A DNA stretch of 64,000 nucleotides from Vulcanimicrobiota bacterium (GTDB taxonomy: Bacteria; Vulcanimicrobiota; Xenobia; Xenobiales; JADMJV01), in assembly GCA_017307785.1 (NCBI GenBank), contig JAFKGI010000030.1:1-64000 (forward strand). Reading direction: 5' to 3'. The position numbers were made by a program, and so were the translations under genes. The notes below the pieces were generated by a model that was given only the letters and a program-made list of their open reading frames with translations, was not told the DNA's origin and ran no database searches. Each line of letters opens with the position of its first letter. Position 1 is the first letter of the stretch. Positions 35,142 through 46,033 of this stretch are shown piece by piece.

Positions 35142-36560
35142 ATGAAGATCACTGCGGCCGGAGCTCCTCCCATCGCTCTCAAGCCTCGCACGCGTTCCGT
35201 GGAAGCCGCTCCCGACGGTGTGGGCCCCAGCGTGGAAGCAAGCCTGCCGCGTCGTCCCCAGTTGAACCCCGCCAGCCTCTGGCATCATCCTCAGCTGGCT
35301 CAGGCCCAGCAAAATCTGGCCATGCAGGCCGCGGGAGTGGCTCGCATCGACGTGCTACGCGACACCGAACCGGCCGTCACTTTCGTGCATCGTTTCAATT
35401 CCGAACTACAACTGGACCCGGAGACCCTGAAGAAGCGCAACGAAATCACGGTCTCCAGCCCGGCCAAGTTCTTTCGGGTCAATCCGGCTCTTTTCTATGA
35501 TGACGTGCTCGGAGTTTACAACAGTCTTTCTCTGCTCATTCCTGACCGCAAAGCTCCGGAGATCATTATCGCCGGTGATTGCCACCTGGGCAATTTCGGC
35601 ACCCTGCGCGCGCGAGACGGCTCTACGTTCTGGGGAATCAATGACTTCGACATGGCCGGTAAAGGCACGGCCGAGGATGACTTGGAGCGGATGGCCACCA
35701 GTCTGCTGCTGATGAGCCCTCTTCCCGATGAAGAATGCCGTCCGCTGGTCGAGCGCATGGCCGTGGGATATCTGGACGAACTGCGTCGTCTGGAAGAGTC
35801 GAAAGCTCCAGTTCACAACGGTATTACGCGCCACGAAGCCAGGGGCGCTGTAGCCGCTCTCATCGACAAGAAGTCCAAGAACACCCAGGCGGAATTGCTG
35901 GATGAATTCTGCAAGCACGGCCGTCTCAAGCGCAATCACGAACTCAAGGACCCGAGTCGTCGGGAAGAGCAGCTGATCCGCGATTTCTTGCCTCATTGGG
36001 AGAAAGAAGCCGAGGAAACTCCCGAATTGGTGCGCCCTCTGGAGGTATTAGATATCGCCCGCAAGACCGATTCGGGGGGCAGCACCTTCGGACTTAACCG
36101 GTACTTCATTCTGGTGAAAGGCAAAGACGGAGAAGACCGGATTCTCGAACTGAAACAAGAATTGCCGACCGCTCCTGAGCAGGGCACGGGCAACACCGAG
36201 GAAGCGAACGCGGACTATATCTTTTCTTGCATGAAAGCCCTGGGAGGCAACTTCGAGCCCACCATGGCCGCAGGCACCATCGACAACAAGGCCTACTATA
36301 TGCGTGAGCGACAGCGCGAAAAGGGAGCGCTTCCCATCAGTGACTTCACCCGACCCGAACAATGGGAAGAACTGGTAGACCACGCCGCCATTGCGCTGGC
36401 CCGAGCTCACGCTTTTCAAGCGGGCGCGGCCGCCAAGATTTTGCGGTGGGTGGATCAGGACCAAGATTTGCTGGTGGAGCGTCTGCAGACTTATGCGGAA
36501 ACTTACGCTCGTCAGACCGAGCAAGACTGCGCCGACTATAGGGCCAGCCTGGCTTCTTGA
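35142..36560 (+). CDS. DUF2252 family protein
   Basis: 472 aa. Core motif IIAGDCHLGNFGTLR followed by INDFDMAGKGTAEDDLERMATSLLL is the DUF2252 signature, whose fold resembles aminoglycoside phosphotransferase/kinase (H-x-x-N-F-G and N-D-F-D). Function in the family is unknown. Residues 1-45 form a Pro/Ala-rich leader (MKITAAGAPPIALKPRTRS) without Sec signal. It is driven by the promoter box at 35072 shared with the two small His-rich proteins. Confidence 0.85.
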   Translation: MKITAAGAPPIALKPRTRSVEAAPDGVGPSVEASLPRRPQLNPASLWHHPQLAQAQQNLAMQAAGVARIDVLRDTEPAVTFVHRFNSELQLDPETLKKRNEITVSSPAKFFRVNPALFYDDVLGVYNSLSLLIPDRKAPEIIIAGDCHLGNFGTLRARDGSTFWGINDFDMAGKGTAEDDLERMATSLLLMSPLPDEECRPLVERMAVGYLDELRRLEESKAPVHNGITRHEARGAVAALIDKKSKNTQAELLDEFCKHGRLKRNHELKDPSRREEQLIRDFLPHWEKEAEETPELVRPLEVLDIARKTDSGGSTFGLNRYFILVKGKDGEDRILELKQELPTAPEQGTGNTEEANADYIFSCMKALGGNFEPTMAAGTIDNKAYYMRERQREKGALPISDFTRPEQWEELVDHAAIALARAHAFQAGAAAKILRWVDQDQDLLVERLQTYAETYARQTEQDCADYRASLAS

Positions 36561-36615
36561 AAGCTGGACAAGAGATGGACAGGACTTGACCATCAGGTAG
36601 GGAAGCCAGCCACTC

Positions 36616-39780
<3,165 letters not shown>

Positions 39781-39792
<12 letters not shown>

Positions 39793-40590
39793 CCCTTTCA
39801 GGCGCTCGCGTCCGGAAGGATGGGTGTCGCTCTCTTGCTGTTGCCCGAGCAGGTCGGCTACTTCTTGGAACAACTCCCTCTGGTCGGCGCCCTGTGCCAC
39901 CGCGTAATCGCGACCGTCGCGATCGCTGCGTAGTTCCATGGCGTGATGCAGCGCCTTCAGATCGTCCTTCAAGGCGTAGCTGAGCAGCGGCTGACTGACT
40001 CCCTGAGTGAGAGCCTCGAAGCCCAGCATGGCGATGTCGTCACGGTTGCGACCGTGGCTCAGCTCGTGCCCGATGACGAAGTCGCGCCGCGCCTGGCGCG
40101 AGGGATCTAGATAGGAGCTGGCCACGGCGATGCCGCCAAAGCTGGCGCAGGCGTCCCAATCGTCAGACTCGACCACCCAGATCCGGTTGGGAATCGCGAC
40201 CCCGGCGCGCTCGCAGCCACGCGTTACTTCGCGGGTCAGCGGTCCGTGGGCTCGCACGGGAATGGCCTGTGCGGCTTTCCTTTCGTCTTCTGGACTGACC
40301 AGTTCGCGGGCCACTTCTCCCGCCAGGGCGGCCGCCTGGAGCGGCGGTAGAGCGGCCAGAGCCAGCTGATAGGCCTGCTCCAGGCTTTCGGGCAAAACTC
40401 TATCGGGCAGCCGTTGCTGCACCTCGGCGCAGTAGCGCTCGGCGAACACCTTGGGGTTGAGCTCGGCCTCTTGGGACGGTTGGCACAGACCCAGCTTGAC
40501 TCCCAGGTCGCGAAGGAAACTATTCTCCGGCACCTGCTTGAAGGTGAGAGCCTGGGGGTGGGCCTTGGGAGTTCGGGGGCCGATCTGCAT
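39781..40590 (-). CDS. M48-like zinc metallopeptidase
   Basis: 269 aa from ATG 40590 (MQIGPRTPKAHPQAL); a TTG at 40629 would add 13 residues. FVIGHELSHGRNRDD carries the HExxH zinc site, and HAMELRSDRDGRDYAV gives the third ligand Glu as in M48. THPSGRERLKGLI is typical at the end of M48 domains. There are no membrane helices, unlike HtpX, and the N-terminus is a Pro/Lys/Gln leader without Sec signal. Divergent from the small His-rich protein gene. Confidence 0.8.
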
Positions 40591-40644
40591 GCCCTGAGGT
40601 TTCGGGCCAGCGCTTGGGTTTCCCCTCAAATTGTGGAGTGAAGA

Positions 40645-40708
40645 GTTTACAAGCTGTTCATAAATTCGGCCTGCGGATAAGGCTTGAGTAACGGACCCGC
40701 GCTACATT
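40645..40708 (+). promoter_or_regulatory. Promoter with 11-nt direct repeat box (small protein 1)
   Basis: GTTTAC (40645) and GTTCAT (40656) are 11 nt apart; the -10 hexamer TACATT starts at 40703, exactly 47 nt after the second. No consensus -35. The leader carries AAGGAGAGAG before ATG 40745. Confidence 0.6.
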
Positions 40709-40744
40709 GTCTCCAGAGAAAGCACTAAAGGAGAGAGTAAGACG

Positions 40745-41011
40745 ATGGCAATGAATTTGGCAGTAGCAATCAATATCGGTGGTCAGCAGGGTGGTTGCTC
40801 CCCCTACGGTGGCGGCGGCCCGGTTCATCAGCATCGCGGCCACGACCATTGCCACGGCAAAGAGCGCTCCGAAAAGCCGGACCGCAACCCCTTCCTCGAC
40901 TTCCTGACCGCCCCGCTGCAGGCTCTGGGCAAGAGCGGCGGCAACAACAACGACCGCGAGTATGACAAATACATGGCGGCCAACCAAGGATGCAACCTGC
41001 TGAAGGGCTAA
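40745..41011 (+). CDS. Small His/Gly-rich protein, copy 1 of a new two-member family
   Basis: 88 aa. N-terminus MAMNLAVAINIGGQQGG, then Gly/His/Cys-rich stretch (GGGGPVHQHRGHDHCHG), then the core NPFLDFLTAPLQALGK, and an Asn/Asp/Tyr-rich end (NNNDREYDKYMA..). The gene at 56333 has the same plan and an identical 21-residue core. No Sec signal; the early GG resembles a double-glycine leader, but a match is not certain. His cluster may bind metal. Own promoter box and own terminator suggest strong regulated expression as a single gene. Confidence 0.75.
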   Translation: MAMNLAVAINIGGQQGGCSPYGGGGPVHQHRGHDHCHGKERSEKPDRNPFLDFLTAPLQALGKSGGNNNDREYDKYMAANQGCNLLKG

Positions 41012-41020
41012 AGCAACCGG

Positions 41021-41045
41021 AAGAACCCCGAATCGGGGTTCTTTT
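41021..41045 (+). terminator. Rho-independent terminator of small protein 1
   Basis: A perfect 10-bp stem AAGAACCCCG / CGGGGTTCTT with AAT loop runs into CTTTTGCTTTT, ten bases after the stop codon. Confidence 0.85.
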
Positions 41046-41060
41046 GCTTTTGGAGGAGAC

Positions 41061-41609
41061 ATGGACTTTTTTGACATCCTCGGTCAGATGGCCCAGGCCG
41101 AGTGCCCCAGTTGCGGCGCCGCCACCAGCAGCTACTCGCACAGTTGCGAGAACTGTGGCGCTTCTCTCGGAGAATCTGAGGATCCCAGCCTGAATCTGCG
41201 CGACTCCAGCGCCGGTTCGCGGGCCGGGCTCGACAAAACCGAGATGCACGAGTCCAAGAATCTGAAAAAGCTCAAACAGGCCGTGGCCGATCTGCGCGCC
41301 GGTGGGGCCGTGGAAGTCTACCTGGCAGCGGTGGATGAAGTGGCGGTCATGGTGGAGTCCGCTCTGGAGCTCTACACCAGTCCTTACATGCAGGAGCGGA
41401 TCGCCAATATGGAGCCGGGTCCCGCCCAAATCTACAAAGAGATGGCCAAAGCCGCCCAGGAACTGTCCTCGTCACTGGATCACATGGAGAACCCCGACCA
41501 GGCCGAGGCCGGACTCAAGCGCTTTGAAGCCGGGCTGTGGAAGGTCGACGCCATTCAGGACCGCACCATCGCCAAGGCGACTCAGTTGGCCGACGCGGGG
41601 GAAGCCTGA
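41061..41609 (+). CDS. Zinc-ribbon protein with helical C-terminal domain
   Basis: 182 aa; GGAGGAG precedes the ATG. ECPSCGAATSSYSHSCENCGASL at 14-36 is a C-x2-C...C-x2-C zinc ribbon. The rest is helical and acidic (LKKLKQAVADLRAGGAVEVYLAAVDEVAVMVESALELY..). No family recognised. The next gene overlaps its end. Confidence 0.75.
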   Translation: MDFFDILGQMAQAECPSCGAATSSYSHSCENCGASLGESEDPSLNLRDSSAGSRAGLDKTEMHESKNLKKLKQAVADLRAGGAVEVYLAAVDEVAVMVESALELYTSPYMQERIANMEPGPAQIYKEMAKAAQELSSSLDHMENPDQAEAGLKRFEAGLWKVDAIQDRTIAKATQLADAGEA

Positions 41610-42511
41610 GACCAGCCCGACCCGAGGACAAAGAGCAGGTTATCGCCTGGAGTCGCCGCCCGCGCTTTCCCGACGTGGCCGTCACCGGCATCTCCGGCGC
41701 TCAACGGGGCGAATGGTTCGCCGGCTACTTTGCCCAGAATTGGGACAAGTTGCTGGCCCATCCGCAGGTTTCCGTCTGGATCGATCCGGAAGGGCAGGAT
41801 TATCTTATCGCGAGACACGGAGAGCGCGAGATGCAGACCGGCGAGTCTCAGACCGTGATTTGGGACTGGGGTTGCCAGCCCGCTCGCTTTCTGGAGGGGT
41901 TGCGATCCAGTCAGGATGACTACGTGGTCGTCCAGCACCTGGAAGGCGGCACCAATCCCTGGCCGGAGCTGGGTTTTCTGCCCGAACTGCGGCGCGTCAT
42001 CTCCACCACTCGGACCGAGCTACCGGAACTGACCTATCCAGTGCGCCCGGCCGAGAAGCGCGATCTATTTCTGATCGCCAATCTGCATACCCAGGGCAGC
42101 CAGTTCTACATTCCGGCCCAGCGCCGAGTTGATCCCGCCGCTCTGGTCGCCAAGACCAGCAATTACTACCTGGGCTTGGATTTGAGCGCCGCGAGCAAGA
42201 TGATCGGGTACGTGGTCTGCGACCAGAATCGGCCCTTCGGCTACATCCTCTACAAGTTGGGGCATCGACTCGACGTCTCCGCAGCCCCCGCCGCTTACCT
42301 CTTTGACCTCAACCTGCAAGCCGACCAGCGCGGCAAGAGCGCGGCCGGCCAATTGGGTCGCTATTCCCTGACCCAGTTGGCCGCCCAGGGAATCGAGTAT
42401 GTGATCGGCGACATCAGCGCCGACAACCAGTTGGGCTATGCGGCGGCGACCCGTGCGGGTCATTTCCAGCTGGAATCCGTGCGCTGGGGTCTAGCCCTGC
42501 GCGGAGTCTGA
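41537..42511 (+). CDS. GNAT-like acetyltransferase, probably two GNAT folds
   Basis: The C-terminal 150 residues look like GNAT (IGYVVCDQNRPFGYILYKLG, YLFDLNLQADQRGKSAAGQLGRYSLTQLAAQGIEYVIGDISADNQLGYAAATRAGHFQLESVRWGL): a dimer or tandem acetyl-CoA fold with Q-x-x-R-G-K for the P-loop. Residues 28-170 resemble a first degenerate GNAT (LRPARPEDKEQVIAWSRR). The start is unclear: GTG 41537 overlaps the zinc-ribbon gene by 73 nt; a CTG at 41606 overlapping its stop is possible and fits the domain start better. Confidence 0.6.
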   Translation: MEGRRHSGPHHRQGDSVGRRGGSLRPARPEDKEQVIAWSRRPRFPDVAVTGISGAQRGEWFAGYFAQNWDKLLAHPQVSVWIDPEGQDYLIARHGEREMQTGESQTVIWDWGCQPARFLEGLRSSQDDYVVVQHLEGGTNPWPELGFLPELRRVISTTRTELPELTYPVRPAEKRDLFLIANLHTQGSQFYIPAQRRVDPAALVAKTSNYYLGLDLSAASKMIGYVVCDQNRPFGYILYKLGHRLDVSAAPAAYLFDLNLQADQRGKSAAGQLGRYSLTQLAAQGIEYVIGDISADNQLGYAAATRAGHFQLESVRWGLALRGV

Positions 42512-42925
42512 AACGACCCGCACGGGTCGTTTTTTGGGTCGCAAAGACCAGATCAGGCCCAGGGTGACCAGCGCGTTCAGCAGGATGTGAATCACCAGTC
42601 CGTGGGGGAGGTTGTGTAGATGCCGGTCGATTCTCCCAAAGCATCCGCAGGTCAAAGTCAGTCCGCGCCACCAGGCGGCGCTCAGAACCAGGGTGAAGCC
42701 GGCGAACAGCAGCGCCGATGCAGCTACGGCCGGCCGCCACAAGAAGAGAATCAGGGCCACACCGAGCCCAACCTCGAGCACCGGTACGCCATACTGCAAG
42801 AGCGTCATGGACCATTCCGGAAACAACCGGTAGCCGTGTAGAGCCGTCAGGAAGCTGTCCGGGTGGCGTAGCTTGGGAGCCGCCGCCACCATCAGCACGA
42901 TCCCGACAAAGCGAAGAAAATACAC
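42491..42925 (-). CDS. MauE/DoxX-like redox-associated membrane protein
   Basis: 144 aa, four membrane helices. The motif LTCGCFGR between helices 2-3 and 4 is typical of MauE-like proteins, which help disulfide formation or maturation of redox proteins. GTG start overlaps the PPK2 stop by one base (TAGTG), so the two are translationally coupled. Its 3' end overlaps the GNAT-like gene by 21 nt, and its C-terminal codons (PVRVVSD) are formed by a terminator palindrome. Confidence 0.8.
   Translation of the reverse strand: MYFLRFVGIVLMVAAAPKLRHPDSFLTALHGYRLFPEWSMTLLQYGVPVLEVGLGVALILFLWRPAVAASALLFAGFTLVLSAAWWRGLTLTCGCFGRIDRHLHNLPHGLVIHILLNALVTLGLIWSLRPKKRPVRVVSDSAQG
42511..42535 (+). terminator. 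Terminator built from the CGACCCG palindrome
   Basis: AAACGACCCG-CA-CGGGTCGTTTTTT starts at the last base of the GNAT-like gene's stop codon: a 10-bp stem with T-run, a typical Rho-independent terminator in the plus direction. It lies inside the last codons of the convergent MauE-like gene. Confidence 0.85.
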
Positions 42926-43908
42926 TATTCGATGACGAGTTTGCTCACGTCGGCGCTGGCTTTAGGAGCCTGAATGTCCATGTCTTCCAGGGTCTTGCGC
43001 ACGATAGTGGCCAGGATCAGGTCGCGGCGCGGCTTGTCGTTGGCCGGGATGACGTACCAGGGGGCGTCCTTGGTGGAGGTCTCGCGCATGGTCTCTTGAT
43101 AGACGCCTTGATAGTCGTCCCAGAACTTGCGCTCCTCCACATCGGCGGCGGCCAGTTTCCAGTTCTTCTCGGGGTCGTCCTGGCGGGCTTGCAGACGAGC
43201 CTTCTGTTCGTCTTTGTCGATGTGCAGGAAGAACTTGAGAATGGTGGTTCCCTCTTCGCCCTGCATCTTTTCGAAGCTCTTGATGTGCTCCAGGCGTTTC
43301 TCGGCCTGGTCCTCATCAATGTAGTTGTGCACCCGCGTGACCAGCACGTCTTCGTAGTGGCTGCGGTTGAAAATCGCGATCTCGCCTTTGCCCGGAACAT
43401 GCGGATGGACGCGCCACAAGGGATCGTGATCGCGCTCGGCCTCGGTGGGAGCCTTGAAGCAGGCGACTTTGACGCCCTGCGGGTTCATGCCTCGCGTCAA
43501 ACTCTTGATGCTGCCGTCCTTGCCGCCCGTGTCCATGGCCTGGAACACGATGAGGAACTTATGCTTGTGCTCGGCGTACATCTTGTTCTGTAGCTTGCTG
43601 ATGCGGTCCAGTTCCTTTTGAGTCAGAGCCTTGACCACGTCATCGTCTTTGGGCAAGCCTTTGTAGTCGGCCGGGTCGATGTCTTTCAGGCGCAGCTTCG
43701 AATCCACTCGATAGTCTTTGCGCTGAATGTCGACGTTCTCAGCCAGACGGGCGGTTGCTTCCTTCAGTTGCCGCAGCGCCGCTTTGAAAGCGACCGTGGG
43801 GTCCTCGTCCTTCGAGGATCGCTCGAATCCGTCTTTCGGCCCCGTCTCTTTGCGCGAGCGCGCTTTGGCGGGGGTCTGAGTCTTGCTGGCTGAAGTCGCT
43901 GTAATCAT
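42925..43908 (-). CDS. Polyphosphate kinase 2 family protein
   Basis: 327 aa. FQAMDTGGKDGSIKSLTRGMNPQGVKV is the PPK2 Walker A region, IAIFNRSHYEDVLVTRVHNYI the Walker B/lid region, and KFFLHIDKDEQKARLQARQDDPEKNWKL the lid with catalytic Arg/Lys. PPK2 enzymes phosphorylate nucleotides from polyphosphate. The first 55 residues are extra: basic, Ser/Thr/Lys-rich (MITATSASKTQTPAKARSRK). Coupled to the MauE-like gene. Confidence 0.9.
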   Translation of the reverse strand: MITATSASKTQTPAKARSRKETGPKDGFERSSKDEDPTVAFKAALRQLKEATARLAENVDIQRKDYRVDSKLRLKDIDPADYKGLPKDDDVVKALTQKELDRISKLQNKMYAEHKHKFLIVFQAMDTGGKDGSIKSLTRGMNPQGVKVACFKAPTEAERDHDPLWRVHPHVPGKGEIAIFNRSHYEDVLVTRVHNYIDEDQAEKRLEHIKSFEKMQGEEGTTILKFFLHIDKDEQKARLQARQDDPEKNWKLAAADVEERKFWDDYQGVYQETMRETSTKDAPWYVIPANDKPRRDLILATIVRKTLEDMDIQAPKASADVSKLVIE

Positions 43909-43948
43909 GCGCTTAGCTTAGTAGGCGGGGCCGAAATTTTACTGAACT

Positions 43949-44260
43949 CTAGCCGGGCACTCGGGTCAGTCCGGGAATACTGGATGTCGCCAGAGGCTCT
44001 GGGCGCGCGCGCCACAGTCCGCCCAGCAGGATCAGCAGGGCAATGGGTCCGGCGCCCCAGTCATAGAAACTGCTCTCGCGTAGAAGCACCAGCTGAACTG
44101 CCAAAGCCACCAGATGATAGAAGATGGCCGGGCGCCCCCCCTTCGCCGGCCGTAAGTTCAGCCATACGGAGATCGCCACCAGCGCGAGGGGGACTGCTGA
44201 ACCACTCCAGATTTCTGGCTGGAACCACGGCGGTTCGTCTCCCGGAAGCTTCAGGCACAT
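43949..44260 (-). CDS. Small membrane protein, paralogue of the neighbour
   Basis: 103 aa with three helices (AVPLALVAISVWLNL, FYHLVALAVQLVLL, GPIALLILLGGLWR). The last two helices align with those of the 54-aa protein next door (LVALALQL..LLLAGLWR), so the two are paralogues. It closes the VIT/VWA operon. Confidence 0.6.
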   Translation of the reverse strand: MCLKLPGDEPPWFQPEIWSGSAVPLALVAISVWLNLRPAKGGRPAIFYHLVALAVQLVLLRESSFYDWGAGPIALLILLGGLWRARPEPLATSSIPGLTRVPG

Positions 44261-44279
44261 TCTTCCCCAATTCTACGGC

Positions 44280-44444
44280 CTACCATCCGACCCTGCGCGA
44301 CCCGTGCGGGTCGACTTCTCTCCACAGGCCGGCCAAGAGCAGCGCCACCCCGAGCACGCCCTGCAGGTCGTCCATCACGTTCAACTGCAGAGCCAGGGCC
44401 ACCAGATAGAGCACCACCGCGATCACGTGCGCGAAACTCCGCAC
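44280..44444 (-). CDS. 54-aa membrane protein
   Basis: From GTG 44444, which overlaps the propeller gene by 22 nt: VRSFAHVIAVVLYLVALALQ then LLLAGLWREVDPHGSRR. Two helices. Similar to the next gene. Its last codons include a copy of the CGACCCG palindrome (44297-44313). Confidence 0.5.
   Translation of the reverse strand: MRSFAHVIAVVLYLVALALQLNVMDDLQGVLGVALLLAGLWREVDPHGSRRVGW
44297..44313. repeat. Copy of the CGACCCG-YR-CGGGTCG palindrome
   Basis: CGACCCGTGCGGGTCG, a perfect 7-bp inverted repeat around TG, inside the 3' end of a small gene. Confidence 0.6.
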
Positions 44445-46033
44445 ACCCGAGCGCGCCTCCCCGCACCGCGCATCTCCAGCAGTCCGCCGTCGGTCCCGAC
44501 CCACAGCTCTTCCCCGCGGGCGGCCAGGGACCAGACCACTTCGCTGGGCATGCCTTGCTCGCGTCCGAAGCGTCGCCATTCGCGCCCGTCCGTCCAGAGC
44601 AGTCCGCGAGGCGTTCCCACCCAGAGGCCCGAGGGAGTGGACAGCAAGCAGTGAATTCGCTCTCCGGGCAGCTCCACCGACCAGCGGTGTCCGTCAAACA
44701 CGGCCAGTCCGCCGCGGAAGGTGCCGGCCCAGAGCTTGCCGCCGGAACTCTCCAGGCAGGTCACCCAGCTGTCCGGCAGTTCGCGCACGATCTGGCGGCA
44801 TTCCCCGGACGCGGCATCGTAGCAATAGGCTCCGTTCTGACTGCCCAGCCAGTAAGAACCACCGTAGCGGGCCACCCCCGTCACCGTCACTCCCTGCAGG
44901 GCCGGCTTGGGAACGTAGGTCTTCCAGCCTTTGCCTTGACGCGTGTAGAATCCCGACAAGGTGGCAACCCAGTCCGGTCCCAGGCCGCTGGTCCAGTCCT
45001 TGGGCCAGCCCGAGGAGCGGCCCATGGTCCGCCAGTAGGGACCCGCGCCGCTCAGCACCAGGCCGCTGGAAAAGCGCACCAGCACTTCCTGGCCGCTCAC
45101 TCCCAGCTGGTTGATCCAGCTGGAAGGTAGACCTTCCACTCTGGACCAGTTGCCCGGGCGGCCGTGGCTCAGGCCGTCTTGAAAGGTGCCGACCCACACG
45201 TCGCTCTTGGAGCAAGCCAGAGCGGTGACTTGATTGCCGCTGATCTCCGCCTGCCAATCATAAAGGGGCCTCCCCTCCAGAAAGGCGCCGTGGTCGGTGC
45301 CCACCACGACGCCCTGCGGAGTGCACAGAAGCGCGGTCACTCCGCGTATGGTCGGTAGGGTCTGGCGCAGACTGCCGGCTGTTTCCTCATAGACTCCCGC
45401 ATCGGCGGTGCCCACCCAGGCGTGACCATCGGGGGCTACGGCCAGCGCCGAGACGTTCACGGCTCCGGGCAGAGCGGCCCAGTCCTTGCCTTTGCGCCGA
45501 AAGACTCCGGCGGCTGTGCCCACCAGCACTCGGTCTCCCGAGGCGGCCACACAGGTGACCGTCGAGGCCACCGGATTAGAACTCAAGCGTACTTCCTGCA
45601 CGCCCTGCCCATCCAGAGACCAGAGACCCTGATTGGAAGCGGCCAGCACTCGTTCCCCGTCCCAGGCCAGCGAGTGAATGGGAGCGTCGGTGGGACACAG
45701 CACTTCTTGGCCAGTATCCCAGAAGCGCACCCGTCCGGAAGCCAGACCGCTTACCAACCCGGCGGGAGTGCGCAGTAAGGACCAGGTGGGTCGCGCATCC
45801 AGACAGCGCCCGTCCTCGTAGACTCCGCAATCGCTGGCGATCAGCGAGCCACAAAGGGCGCGCACCGGCACCCCGGGCAACTCCACTCCACCGCTCAGGC
45901 GTCGCAGGCCGCCACTGGTGCCTACCGCTGCCTCGCTGAGGCAGGTCACCTGGCGGGTGGAGCAGTGCACTCGGAACAAGGGGTCGTCGGTTCCGTGCAG
46001 CCAGCTCAGAGCCAGCAGAATCAGGAACTTCAC
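44423..46033 (-). CDS. Exported beta-propeller protein (two-component-regulator-propeller type)
   Basis: 536 aa from GTG 46033, which overlaps the stop of the VIT/VWA gene (GTGA). Signal VKFLILLALSWLHG. At least ten repeats of the kind HAWVGTADAGVY, DVWVGTFQDGLSHG, SYWLGSQNGAYCY, KLWAGTFRGGLAVF, GLWVGTPRGLLW, ELWVGTDGGLLEM, typical of sensor propellers of hybrid kinases, but no kinase follows. Likely periplasmic ligand binder working with the VIT/VWA protein. Confidence 0.8.
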   Translation of the reverse strand: MKFLILLALSWLHGTDDPLFRVHCSTRQVTCLSEAAVGTSGGLRRLSGGVELPGVPVRALCGSLIASDCGVYEDGRCLDARPTWSLLRTPAGLVSGLASGRVRFWDTGQEVLCPTDAPIHSLAWDGERVLAASNQGLWSLDGQGVQEVRLSSNPVASTVTCVAASGDRVLVGTAAGVFRRKGKDWAALPGAVNVSALAVAPDGHAWVGTADAGVYEETAGSLRQTLPTIRGVTALLCTPQGVVVGTDHGAFLEGRPLYDWQAEISGNQVTALACSKSDVWVGTFQDGLSHGRPGNWSRVEGLPSSWINQLGVSGQEVLVRFSSGLVLSGAGPYWRTMGRSSGWPKDWTSGLGPDWVATLSGFYTRQGKGWKTYVPKPALQGVTVTGVARYGGSYWLGSQNGAYCYDAASGECRQIVRELPDSWVTCLESSGGKLWAGTFRGGLAVFDGHRWSVELPGERIHCLLSTPSGLWVGTPRGLLWTDGREWRRFGREQGMPSEVVWSLAARGEELWVGTDGGLLEMRGAGRRARVCGVSRT

